Positions 1-12,348 of a stretch of DNA of 64,000 nucleotides are shown here, in pieces (positions within the stretch are counted from its first letter, which is position 1; every line of letters begins with the position of its first letter). The stretch lies in NCBI RefSeq assembly GCF_900324465.2, contig NC_046621.1, positions 2,574,431-2,638,430 of the forward strand. Reading direction: 5' to 3'. The notes beneath the pieces were generated by a model that was not told where the DNA came from, did not search any database, and saw only the letters and a list, made by a program, of their open reading frames with translations. The stretch comes from Anabas testudineus (taxonomy: Eukaryota > Chordata > Actinopteri > Anabantiformes > Anabantidae). Position numbers and translations under genes: made by a program.

Positions 1-1389
1 TGGATATATGCCTGCAGTGGTGGAGCTCCTCTGTGACCAAAATACTCATCTCCTCCAACACCCAAAAGAACCTATTAATATTTCAAATTAATGCAAATAA
101 CTTTAAATGATGAATAATTTCCTCATATCAAAATTCAATTACTGTTAAACACTGACAAATGATGGAAACTGATTGAATAATTTCTTTGACAGAATAAGTG
201 CCCCCCCACCCCACCCCCCAAAAAAAGAATAAGTGGCTCTCTTAATAAAGAGGAATGAGTGATAAAAAGGGAGGACAAAGGAGACCTGTACATTTACCTT
301 CTTTCTGCAGCCTATAGGGTATTACTAGAGTAATATTTGCAAATGTTTGAGTGAGGTTTGTGAAACTACATCGTGAATGTGAATGTGAATGTGTACAGAA
401 ATCTGTGTAAAAGAAAGTGGGTAAACTAAAAATATGTTCTGGGTTTTGTAAATGTGCACACAATTCAAACTCACCATTTTAATTAGTTCTGAAGAAGCAG
501 AATCATCATGTTCATGTATAATGTGCAAATAATACCTAGAAATTAGTCTGAGAGGGCAAACCTGTCATCTTTGAATCCCTCATTAGGTTTGAGTGTCCAT
601 AATTTCTTAATAAACACTGGCACATTTCAATCTAGCAAGTCAAACAGATACCAGATCATTTCTTATAAGGACATATTTTATGAAATCTCTTTTGATAAAA
701 CAAGTGATTTCAGCTAGATGGATGTGAACTGAAGTTAAGGACCACAATTCACTTACTATCAGACTAAACTACTGCTCTAATTAACCCTGCTCATGATTAT
801 AGTGCCGATATAAGAATATTAGCATCTCGGATTTGCCCATTTCATTATAAATTTTCATGATACTGTATTGATTTTACTGTTTTGATGATGCAGCTCCTAC
901 AGATCTTTTTATTAGCACTGAAGAGTAATACCGCCATGCTGTGCCCGTGGATCACAGTGGTTTACATGTACAACGTAGAAGCGTGGCTGCTGGGTTACAA
1001 CTGAAGTCAAAGTCAAACAGAGCTCAATTTCACACCTCTGCACACCTGGTCAACACCTGAGCGTTTGTTTTCTTTCCCATTTATTTTTTCACAGAACAGT
1101 AATGACATGTTTTCACTTTAGTTGGGGTTTTGCATTAGATTCAAGGCCAAATTCTTTCTCAGTCCCAGATTTTCTACAGACTCCCCTCAGAGGACTGAAA
1201 AAGAACAACCTGATGAAACTATTTATCGTACTCCACCTGAAGTTTCTTGGAGAAAGATGGTGTAACAGCTTCATCAGTAGGTGTATGTCATGCTTTTGTC
1301 CTCACTGTGAAAAAACAAAACATTACTTCACGAAGATCCTCCCATAGGAACGAGACCCGCATACTGAAGGGCACAAAACAACCACAGAC

Positions 1390-1640
1390 CACACAGCCAT
1401 GTTGTTTATGTTCACTTCATGCCTCGTTATGTCATTACTTCATGTCTTCTGGCAGTGGTTTTGCATTGTTTGGCATTGCATTGTCTCCTCCATGTTGTTT
1501 TGAATCTTGTTGTTTGTGGTCTTTGTGGTTGTTTTGCATCCTTTTGCAAATCTCTGGGGACATTTTGTGCCTCTTTGTGATTGTTTTGCATCTCTTTGTG
1601 GCTGCTTTGTGTATCTTTTTGGGAAATCCTGCAGGTGCCG
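1390..1640. repeat. Degenerate T/G-rich tandem-like array
   Basis: Loose repetition of TTTGTGG, TTTTGCATC and TTTGTGCC words about 20-30 bases apart. It is the complementary strand version of the arrays at 2715-3065, 14800-14940 and 18955-19095. The open frame across it (1247-1675, plus) is low-complexity Cys/Leu/Phe and is not taken as a gene. Confidence 0.55.
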
Positions 1641-2714
1641 ACCAGAAGCTATATGACCTTTGGTCTTCTAGGTAGATCTATTCATGCCAAGATGCAGAGA
1701 TGGATTACTGAGCAACTAGCAGAAGGTCCTACACATTATACAACAGCTCCACCTCCTGGTGATGCATCTGCACAACACATCCACATGTATCAGCGCATGT
1801 GAGTGCAAGACATTCTCTTTACTTCCAAACTCCTCTGCTCTTTCTCAGAACTGAATATAAAACTTAATATATTCAATTATCACTAAAATACTGTATTATA
1901 CTGATGTTTGTTTGTTTTGTGACCCCTGTCCACCAGTTGGTGTTAATATTGGGGCTGATAAGTAGGGATAAAACACTTTCAACCTCTTTGGTACAGTATT
2001 ACCTGTAGCACTACATACAGACACACGATGGAGCCAAAGTAATACTCAGTTTGGACAAACTACTAGTACCCCCACAGCACAGCGTATTATATGGCAATTC
2101 CTAAAAACTCTGCAATACATTTTAATCTCAATTTAAAAAATGTTGTTACCTTTACAGATTCCTTTTAGACAATATTTGTATAATCACAGTTCAAAATGGC
2201 AGGAAGTTCATAGTAAGTTCACTGCTCCATTGACCTTATATTATACTTATATTGACCTTTTGTCATCTCTGATCTCCGTTTGCCCAACATAAAATGCTCA
2301 GCTTAACTTTTATGAACCAACTCCCCAACCCATCTTTTGTTTTTAGAGCCACTTCCTCCATCTCTGCCTCCTTTATGTCCCGTTTGTTCTTGATAAAACA
2401 TCAGATTTCTTCTGTGAGAATGCCGTATCAGGTCTGGCTGAATGTGATGTTGGGTTACTTTATTTTTCCTTGTCTTAAATTCTCCATTTAGGCAGTTAGC
2501 CTTTCTTCAAGTTGGATTTCAGATCTAGTCTTTACATAAACAGCTAAAGTACAGTTCGTAAGCATATATACCAAAAGCATTATTATTATTTTAAGCATAA
2601 TAGGCATTATACACTATCTGCACTACTTGTCATTGTAAACCATACTTCAGGGACATCTAATTTAAGAAAGCACCCATCAGTGTCACAAAAAGATGGAGCA
2701 TGGATACATCACTG

Positions 2715-3065
2715 ACCCTTATAGACACAAAATGTCTGCAAAGAGACGCAAAATGGCTGCAAACAAGAAACAAACACTATCAAATAAATACAAATGAGCA
2801 GCAAAGAGGTACATACTGATGCAAAGATACAAAAAAGACTGCAAAGAGGCACAACAACCAAAAATAGATGCAAAACCAGCATCACCTCAAAGATATACAA
2901 AGGGACCACAAATATACAAACAACACTCTGCAAGAAGATCCCAAAATGCAGAATGAAGGAGAGACACAAAACAATTAGATTTACAAAACATGCCAAGAGA
3001 TGCAAAATGTCCAGGGCAGGTTTAGAAAAACCACAAATACATACAAGACAAGAAAAAACCAAATA
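2715..3065. repeat. Degenerate A-rich tandem-like array
   Basis: Irregular repetition of GCAAAGAG, ACACAAAA and ATACAAA words with a loose 20-30 base period. Long open frames exist on both strands (2709-3071 minus, 2794-3066 plus), but both are compositional: they lack splice context, domains or balanced composition. The same word set recurs at four other places in the window. Confidence 0.6.
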
Positions 3066-3562
3066 AATCAAATTACCAGAGGATTTAACTTACTTAACTT
3101 AAAGAATGTCTTAAGAATAAACTGATTAACAACAGCTCCTTTTAAAAGCGAACACGACACATATCATTCTTTTTATTTCACATTTTTAATTAAGATTAAC
3201 ATCTACTGTAAACACGTCAACAGATGTAAACAATCAAACTTTTTTTAGGCTGTATTTCTTCACAATTGTGAATATTACCTATGCCGAATTCACTATTTTC
3301 TGTTTCAGTTTGTTATGTACAAGTAGATTCACCGGTGACTATCAATAAATAACGTTATTATTGAATAAAACTTTAAAAAGTGTAGATTTATAGCCAAGTT
3401 CTGGACTAATGTGCATCGAGTTTTAACTCCGGGTTCTAAGCGGGTTTATGGACGTTCAAGGAATATCAGGGGTTAGGATTAATCACGATTAATCTATAAT
3501 ATGTTTATCATGTCAGTTTGTTTATATATATATATATTTATATATATATTTTTTTAGCTTAC

Positions 3563-3577
3563 CTTAATTTCCTCCAT
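3563..3577 (-). CDS. Candidate first coding exon of an unidentified gene
   Basis: On the minus strand a short ATG-led segment (MEEIK) is followed immediately by a near-consensus donor, AAG|GTAAGC. It lies inside a GCTAAC-rich promoter-like stretch. If real, the gene would run leftward out of the window. I found no convincing second exon: a donor-like site near 298 (AAGAAG|GTAAAT) follows a short open segment, but no family could be recognised. This is a weak call based on one splice signal and start context. Confidence 0.2.
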
Positions 3578-5128
3578 GAGCTGTGTGCACTCTTGCTAAC
3601 ACGGCTGTAGCTCCGGTTAGACCCACCTGTCCAAATTAATTATCAAACTATTTATCCGTCCACTTAAAGTAGACACAAACTCAAAATGTGTTATGTTAGT
3701 ATTGTAAATACTAAATAACTAAACTCCTGACCGGAATATGAGCCCCACTTTGTTTTTATTATTTAAAAGATTTCTTGCTGTTGTTCTTGTGCTAATATTA
3801 GCTTGCTAACAAGCTAACCAAGCACAGTGAAAATGATAAACAATCTAAACAACGGATGCTGTTGATGTTAGCATATTAGCTACCAAGATAGCCTTATCCT
3901 ACTATATGTAGTATGGCTTGTTATATGTATCATACATAATATGACTTGAATGTTTCGTGCTACTTGGGCAAAGTTAACATCCCAAAAAGCTCAACTAAAA
4001 GAGCGAATGAACGTGGTAAACAACAAACAAGAAACTGTAAGCTGCTACAGAGTGTAACAGTACAAACTAACAGCAGGTATATTTAATTTAATGATGGTGA
4101 AATTAGTGATTGTACTCAAATCACTGAAACATGACAAATACTCATTAACAAACATCTGTTGTTACTTTTAATTTGCCAGACAATTGGCAAATACAAGTGT
4201 AATTGTAACTCTAAAATTTTACATGTGAGACGTCTGAGTCACAATATTTTGCAGTAAAGCTGCTTTACTGAGCAGAGATGCATATTTACTTTTAAAGTAA
4301 TTTTATAAGCAATGATTGTCACAACAAGAAACTTTCAAAGGTCTGATTTAAAAAGAAAAAAAAACAGGACGTGCAGCTTCATTAAAAATTAACTACACTA
4401 AACTACACTAAAAATCCTTCTCAATAGTGTGTCATATGGCTCACGTCATGTGTGTCAGGACGGTGTAGTATAATCTAAGATCATTTTTAAATTATATTTC
4501 TAGTCCATTACAAAGCTGAGATGAGCTCAGACACGCTGTGTCGCCTGCACTGGATTATATTTTGTTAATTAAGTAATATGGCAACTTGCAAAACTGTTAA
4601 TACTGAAAATATTAGCAAATATTTACCAACAGCATGTTTGATTTGTTTATCCACCATAGTATCATATCTTTAAATACTTCATCTGATCACAGTGCAGCCA
4701 GTGATTGTGTTTGTCACCACAATCTGATATGAGTCATTTCTAGGAGACAGGTTGGCTGAAAGATTTTGACCATTCAGAGGCTAACGAACAGAAATAAGCT
4801 TGACTTGGGATATAAATAGACATTAACACAGAGACACTTGCAATAAATCCTTTTGGTTACAGCTTCCAATTTGCTCATGTCACCATGATGTGAAAAATGA
4901 ACCACACATTGAATATGTGTAAAGAAATTAGATTAGATTGGTTGTCTGGTATTAGTATTTAAAGAGTCAAGACTGCAGAATGTACTTTGTCAGCAGTATT
5001 TTCTAATTAGCCTGAAATTGATCTTGGTGATCACGTCCTCCTTTGTCTATAGGAATGATGGCTTTCTCAGTTATTGATGTCAGCGTAACTGTACATGTTC
5101 GGACTCTCTGAGTGTCGTGCTGCAGCAG

Positions 5129-8100
5129 CTATGGCACAACGTTATGGGAAACGTTGATGCTCTGAGTAGGAAGGATGATGCTGTTCAGAGGAATCTGTGG
5201 ACGATAAGTGCAGAAGTGCTGATTATTTGATCATTACTCTTAAAAATAAATAAATACAAATGGCCGACTCATTCTGTGTAGGTTGTTCAATACACCAGAG
5301 TCTCTTTCTTCTTCAGGACATAAATTACCTTTCAATTTTAATGGAAATAGTATATTTTCTAACAGTTGCTTTTTTTTTTTTGATTGAATGATTAAACTGG
5401 GAGAGTTTGGACCCTGAAATCAGAGTCAGGCTGAAGTTAATGGTTAAATGCTCAATTGTTGGACATTAAAGTACTTTTTCCCCACAAGACCTCAAAATTA
5501 CTTGAATCTTATCTTACCTGAGCTTCTCTGTTCAAGCAGGAGAATGATGACTGTCCGTTTTCAGGACCATAATCTGATGGAGTGGCCCCAGGACCAATGT
5601 TGTCTCCACTCAAATGACCGGAACTGATATTTCCCACATCTGCACAGACAGCCATGTGAGCACTGGGGCTGGATGACTGCACAATCCCAGGGTGGGACAT
5701 TGTGAATTGTGGAGAATGTGTGGTTGTCCTTGCAATATGTGCGAGTCCTGTTGAAATCATTTGGCTGCCAGGTTGGTGATTACTGCTGCTGTTAGACCAC
5801 AAAGAAGATGTTTGTCTCTGGTGTGTGTTGCAGTTCTGTGTGGGTCTGAGTGTTTGTGCTGCTGTGTGAGAAACAACATTCAGTTCAGTCAAATTACCAA
5901 CACCAAGAATATTTCCCAGCTTAGCCTGCTCTTCAAATCCACCCCTGTTTGACTGCACATGCATCACTTGCTGCCAGTGCAGCTCATGATTTGAAAACTC
6001 AGCATGTTGTCCCTGAGTGGATAAACTGCTGATTGTCTCTAAAACAAGAGGCTGATCTGAACCCTGCACATACCCACCAAACTCTCTCCTCAGAGCCTCC
6101 TCCACATATGAGAACACATCATTAGCAAGGATGTGATTAACCTCACTCGACGTGCCTTCCCTCTCTTTATTCACCCTAACGAGCGTGTTCTCCCACTCGT
6201 TCAGCTCCGTCTCCCCAACTTCAAGTCCCTCTAAACCTCCATCCCTGGCATCTTCCAAAATCTGCTCCAACGAGCCGATCATGGCTTCTGTTGTGAGGTC
6301 CCCTGTGAATGGTCTCTTCTGTGAAGTCTGGGTCTGACCTGGCACACTGAGAAGAGCGTGGCTGTCCAGAAAGGCTTGTTCCATTGACGACTGGGGTTGT
6401 TCAAAATCAGCATCCTCTGTTTGGGAGAAGTTTTGGAGCTGGGGACTTGGGTCCTGGGGGTGAGTGTAAAGAGAGAGGTCCTGCCGATGAAGAGACCCCA
6501 AGAGGGAGGCAGGGTCTAGAGGTTTCTCTGTGTGCTGATCAACGCCTGATGCACCAGAACCAGGAGAACCAGGGGCAGAGAAAACATCCACAGACATGTC
6601 GTATAGGACGCCTTCCCCGGTGGCCAGGTTGAAGGGGAGCTGTTGTCTTCTTTGACGTAAATGTTCCTCTCCTTCTTCATTTCTACAGGAAAAAAGGCAT
6701 CAAGCTCAAATTAATAATTAATAAAATGTCGCAGTGCATGAAAACATGCATTAACATTAACTATTCATTTTAAAAGGAGAGTCCCTTTTAGAAAAACAGA
6801 AACAGGGAGAATGCCATTCTTATGCAGGATTCAAAAGGATTCAACCACAGAGGTTGATGCCAACTGTGACTGTAAATCAACCATGTGCACCGTTTTTCTT
6901 AATTTGCTTACGTGAGGGCTTTCTGACGAGCGATGATGAAGTCTGGTCTCCCTCCCTTGAAGACCACCCTGGCAGAGGCCTGAACCCACAACCATTGTCT
7001 TGTTTTGGTCAGCAGCCTGAAGATTGCAAACCCACTCTCTCCAGTCTTGATCACTGGGAACAGAACAATTGGGACAAGACTGATGTAACAGATCATTATT
7101 AATATCAGAGCTGGGAAACAGGAAGTGTAGTAGATTAACTCACTCCTTAGATGGTAGTCAGCACAGTACATTATGTCGGCAGCATGAATGAACTGATAAC
7201 CAGAGCCTGTTGTGACTAATTCTGTCTCTGTATAACCTAAAACCAGCTTCGCCCTGAAAACAAAAAGAAGCACAAACAAACAACAGACTGTTGGAAATGT
7301 TTGATTTGAGTCTGCGTTTAATTGGCACATTTGAAACAAACGCATAAAAGACGTTTACCTGGTGTCTATGCTCATGGGAGCAAAGTCCATTTTGTGTTTA
7401 GTCTGGAAGAGCAGCGTCTTAGTGCGGATCTCCATGACCGAAGGAGGCTGCACAGGTGCAGCGATGGCGAACAGAGCGAGCTGAGGAGGAGACACATTCC
7501 CATCAGCCCTGTCATTTCCCTGTGAATGCAGGTACTTCAGACGCCCTGTGAAGTTTAGAGCCTGGAGTGGAAGAGACGCAGCAACATTAACGCCTGTAGT
7601 TACACAAACGAACCTACTGAGTATTTGTAGTAGTATTATTAGTCATCAGTATCTGCCTAGTTACTGTGTTTGGAGACAAATGTTTGTCTCTAGATGACAT
7701 ATTCACTACTTTGCAGCAATTACTGCTTCCAGTCTGTATTGTCCAGTATTGTTAGCCTTACAAACGTTGCACATCTGGATGTTTCTGTAATTGTTGTTAT
7801 TAAACCTAATATTAGTATTAAGCTGCAATTTGGTGCAGTCTTATTTGTCTGCAAATGTTTTTATTATTGTCTTATCTTCTTATTTTATTTTGATTATTTT
7901 ACCAGGAATCCTGATGTGTTGTCCAGGAGGCAGCGGAGGCGACAGCAGAAGCTTCTTTCCAGGAAAGAGGAGTTCTCTGGAGGGATGTGCTGAGGCAACA
8001 ACCTCTGACAGCTGCTGGAAGCTTTACTGATAGACTGTGCATCTGCAGAGAAACTATATTCATCTTAAAAGGGCTTGTTTCTATTTTGTATGTCACTGTA

Positions 8101-10922
8101 CCTGCCTTTTGGGTTCATGAACATCTGAACAAATTCAGACAAAACAAAGTAAAAGAAAGCGGGTGAGTGTTTACCTTCTACTCCACTGTCCGAGTCGGTC
8201 TCGCTGGGGTTGAGGGCGAAGTGGAGCTGACATTTGAACATCTCCCTGTCGTCTATGTGAACAAGCTCATACACACTCTGGTGAACCACATCGGACTGAC
8301 GACAAAGGACAAAAGTTATTTTATTTTGAATATTTCTTTCCAGCTCAGTACAAAGAAAGGTATTTACACTGCGTTTAGTGCCTCAGTTCTACCTGATGAT
8401 AACCTAAAAAGTCTTGGATCGTCGGGGATGTGTAGAAGATCGTGCCATCATCTGTCACAACCAACACAAAACCATTCAGAGCCTATGGAAATAATGGAAA
8501 TACACAAATTATATGAAAATGGTTCAACACATAAAATACATGCACATGGAAACTTGCTGTAGGTTTTGTTTCTGTACCTGGAGCAGGAACTCTCCCTCTG
8601 AGAAACTGACTCCATTCACAGATTGTCCATTTCTGTCGTTTGTACAAGTAAGAGGAGCCGACTTTGCATTTTTCTGAAGCACCGCTGCAGTATAACAACA
8701 ACAACAACAACAAACAAGTTGGCTGGAATCTGTTTTATACTTCTACTTCTTTATTTTGTAAATTCAGGTCATTATACCGAATATAATCAAAATAAGATGC
8801 ATACGATCTCCTGCTGTGTAAGAAAATTCTTCATAGAGGCACCACCTGTAACATTTAAGTGATTTACACATCAATCAGTGTTATACACATAGTTTGCTAT
8901 GTAATGCTAATGATGTGCATTTAGAGCGGTTTTACTTTCAGTGCTTTAAGTATATTTTCATATTAAATAAACGTGAAAATGTAAAATGTCTAAAGAAGCT
9001 ATGAAGAACAAAAATCCACTGCATCTGCCTCTGCTCTGAGATCTATGTTAGTGGTAGATCAAGTTTGTTAATGGAGCAGGAAGTAGGAAAGTGGTGAAAT
9101 GCAGTTAGTTCTTGTCTGTGTGGACTTGAGACTTGTGGTCACATTAGTTGCCATGAGGAAAAACTGTTTATTTTGCTGAATCTTTGTTAAAGTGAAAACT
9201 TAACTTCACTTTGAAAAATCAGAAAACATATAAACTTATCAACACATAATCACCACCACTTTGCAAACTGTTAAGCACGGGGGCGTTGTGTGCACTGCAC
9301 AGAGAAAACTATATTTCACTATCAGCTAATTTTAGATGCAATCAATCTTTAAAAGTGAAACTTCTACAACAGACAAGCAGGGACTCAGCATGAATATTAC
9401 TCAAAATCCGTGGGAAGATTTGAATGACAAAGGATCTTTTTAATGTATGTTTGCCAGGTTTCGCCTCAAAATTCAACCAGATATGTACTTTGCCAAACAT
9501 CCGCATACTCCACAACATCTCCACTCTGAATGTATTTGATCATAATAAAGTCCTACTGTCTCATATTCCTCTACTAATCTCCATTTGCCCTGCAGCACAA
9601 GCTTGTTTCCCTCTCAGCAGGACTAAAGGTCTTTATTCAGTGTCGAGTTCCTGCTCTGACACCTCAAACACTCACAGCTCAGCCACAGAAATATCTGTAG
9701 TGCACCCTTGATACACCGACAGTTTCAATCATTTGCACCAGTTTCATGTGACCTATTCTTTACTCTAGAGACTATCAACCAACAGCACCGACCGTGGAAG
9801 TAATTCTTCACCCTGAGGTATCCCACAGTGAGCCGCAGCACAGACAGCTTGTCCAGGCGACCTCTGACCTCCTCTGAGAGCGGCAGCAGGCTGGTCAGAT
9901 GGTCCAGCTCCAAGTTCAAACGATCCCGGTGGCGTTTGGAGGGACTGGTCTTCACAGGTGGAAGTTTTGCACTAGAACAAGACACAAGATGAGGATCATT
10001 TAGCAGTATTACTGCTAAACGTGCTGCCTGAACACCTGCAGCACACAGTGGAAATACCATCTAATGTTTATGTGGGAGTTTATGGTACATTTCTCATATC
10101 CTGTAACCAGCTCATCTGCTCTTCTGTGTGTGAGGATGTAGGAGACTCGTGTGTCATATTGATATTGCAAAGGTTCCTTTTCATGAAAACAACACGTTCG
10201 TTGAATATTCCAGTGTTAAATTTCTAAGAAGCGCCGCTGGCTGCTCAAATAAACTGTGAACCACATCAAACAAAGCTTCAACCTCTTGATTATGGTTTGT
10301 CTGCATGTGGATGTGAGGATCAAACCTTTGACCCAGCACCTTTTGCACAACATGCTCCACCAAACGCCCCATAATTGTCCCTAAAATGGGTTCCCAGCTG
10401 AAACTGAACTATGGACTTCATGTTTATGCTGCATGCACTGCAACCGTTCACCCACTGGGACGCTTTACTGCTGCTGCCTTCAGTTCCTGCTTGTTTTAGG
10501 GGGCGTTTTGCCTCCAACAAGTGAAATGTGTGCTTACATGGATTCAGGTCAGTTGAAAACAGAACATACATGTATACAAAAGATAAACTACATAACCTGC
10601 TTTTGTCTACAAATAACTACTTTTTATATCAGTAAAAGTAAAAGTACAATATTTACATTTTAACAGTCACACAGTCCTTTGTTATTTTGCCTCTGATGGA
10701 CATGACCTACTCGGGTACAACGTCACAGCTACCATGACTCACCTTACCTAGTCGTGACGTCATCATCGCTGCGTCGCTGCAGGTAAACCTACCTGTCCTC
10801 TGTTCGGGAATTATAAATCAACTTTAAACAAAAAGGAGTTTGAAAGTGACTCATGCTTTGGTGCAAACACGGAGTGAATGTGAACTGTTTAACAGGCCAT
10901 CAGCAACAACAACAACAATAAC

Positions 10923-10984
<62 letters not shown>

Positions 10985-11199
10985 GCAGTGGTAATGGTGG
11001 AAATGACCGACTGATCCTTTGACAGTGAGCAGCTCTACCCCCGGACACGCAGTTTCTGTCTGCTGAGCTTTAACAAAGCAGTAACTAGTTCATATCCTGC
11101 GGTCAAATAAAGAATAACACTTGTAAACATTAAATCTTACGTTTTCGGAACGGGCTTCTTCCTCCTCTTCCCCGCGTACGCTCCACCGTTCCCCAGCAT
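5129..11199 (-). CDS. ahr: Aryl hydrocarbon receptor (bHLH-PAS transcription factor)
   Basis: Ligand-activated transcription factor that binds dioxin-like and other planar ligands, enters the nucleus and pairs with ARNT. Eleven exons join in phase to 793 codons: 11199-11141, 9971-9793, 8684-8578, 8482-8393, 8295-8175, 8042-7903, 7561-7359, 7253-7144, 7053-6912, 6682-5518 and 5194-5129. The start has a textbook GCCACC context and opens [20 protein letters not shown], with a basic NLS-like run. The bHLH basic segment [11 protein letters not shown] is at residues 29-39. PAS-A follows (exons 3-6), then PAS-B (exons 7-9) with FQTKHKMDF retaining the pocket Thr and His, and [11 protein letters not shown]. 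The long C-terminal exon is acidic and Ser/Gln-containing, without the strong Gln-rich block of mammalian AHR. KNYFHAVLQK after the HLH looks more like fish AHR2 than AHR1, but the paralogue is not certain. The last 22-codon exon is the least sure part. Confidence 0.93.
10903..10981. repeat. (AAC)n/(AAT)n microsatellite in ahr intron 1
   Basis: An AAC run grades into about 20 AAT units. It yields spurious poly-Ile frames on both strands. Confidence 0.95.
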
Positions 11200-11604
11200 G
11201 GTGGCGCAGAGCTGTGGGAGAACTTTCTCTTTCCCTTCGAGTCAATCACAACAAACTAAACCCCACAGTGTCCAAAACAGCATCAAATAAGTCGGATTTC
11301 ACTCCTCAGACCAGAGAAACTCCTGTTTCCTTCTCCAGCTGCCAGACTCCAGCTGACTTCCTCCTTATTTTACCGTAAATTCATCTCAAACGGGACAAAA
11401 TCCAAATACGCGGCGTCCTGCAGCGTTTCTCGGACACAAAGTGGATCAGATGAGTTAAAGTGTCAAACTTTACGAGACACGTCCGACAGTCCTCCTGGGT
11501 CCTCATCAGCCAATCAGGTGCACTGTAACATCAGGACACCTCTGTCTCACCGGCTCTCATTGGACCAACCTTCGACTCCGTTTGTCTTCCTCGTCCACAG
11601 GTGT

Positions 11605-11657
<53 letters not shown>

Positions 11658-12348
11658 CATGTGTTGCAGGTTTTCCACAGAGAAAAGTCTCAATGCGCAG
11701 TTTTTGTCTCGTTGAGTTGTAGTTTGACAAAATGCAGCAGCTCACTTTGTGTTTTCTTTAATTCTCTGACATGTTTGAACTCCTCCTGAAAAATGTTGTG
11801 TTACCTGTAACTCAGTTTCACAGGTGGAGATCAATTCAAATAATGATAATACTGTGGTGGAGAAATTCAAATCATTCGTGTAAAATAATCTATTACAAGT
11901 TAAAATCATTCATTCTAAATAGGATTTAGGCCAAAGTATGTTATTAATAGCAAAATGTGAGTATATTTACTTGAATAGGGTAAAGAAGAAGTACTCAGAT
12001 CACAAATACAAGTTGATTTGTTTTCAGAATATTTCGTGTTATTAGATTTTAATTGTTGCTGCATTTATGTGTTCGTCACTTTATTGTTTGGAGTAAAGTA
12101 ATAGAAGTAAATACACCTACAAGTTTAAATTATATAATAGTGTTTTTAATGCAGGTTTTAATCCCCAACTTTTAATTGCACATTACCAAAATATGTCATT
12201 ATTAATTTGTCAGTAAATTTCTCATTAGGTTTTGAACAATAACACAGTTTCTCATTCCACAGTACACATTTAATTCATGTTTCAACACAGGCTGGACAGA
12301 AAAACTGGAGATTATTAAGACACGACGGGAACAAGTTTGAGCTCCGAC
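11200..12348. other. ahr promoter side and 3' end of the MAT gene
   Basis: The first 350 bases are relatively GC-rich for this window and include reverse CCAAT-type words (for example CCAATCAG near 11511), consistent with the ahr promoter. A long CA microsatellite follows, then AT-rich sequence expected to hold the 3'UTR of the MAT gene, whose stop is at 12349 on the minus strand. No coding exon was recognised here. Confidence 0.5.
11606..11655. repeat. (CA)n microsatellite
   Basis: About 25 uninterrupted CA units lie some 400 bp upstream of the ahr start codon. The frames through it are poly His-Thr or Cys-Val and are spurious. Confidence 0.97.

Larger units (their letters stand above)
1..5128. 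other. Left intergenic region and ahr 3' flank
   Basis: No confident protein-coding exon was found on either strand. The stretch holds two degenerate short-unit arrays (about 1390-1640 and 2715-3065), an alternating TA tract near 3525-3556 and a region rich in GCTAAC/TTAGC words at 3560-4060, a look common in fish promoters. A candidate first exon on the minus strand is listed separately. The ahr 3'UTR should begin just below 5129 on the minus strand, but I could not fix its polyadenylation site. Confidence 0.5.

Noticed and set aside
242-528. Possible exon with HSHSHS repeat and donor-like AAGAAG|GTAAAT near 298
   Set aside because: Low-complexity CATTCA repeat, no recognisable family, and no coherent partner exon; only mentioned as context for the weak first-exon candidate at 3563.
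2709-3071. 120-codon minus-strand frame rich in Leu/Cys/Phe that looks membrane-like
   Set aside because: It is the complement of a degenerate A-rich repeat; hydrophobicity comes from TTT/TTG codons, and no splice or start context supports it.
10840-11048. Open frames with long poly-Ile runs on both strands
   Set aside because: They are translations of the AAT microsatellite in ahr intron 1.
11518-11745. Open frames with His-Thr and Cys-Val repeats
   Set aside because: They are translations of the CA microsatellite in the ahr upstream region.
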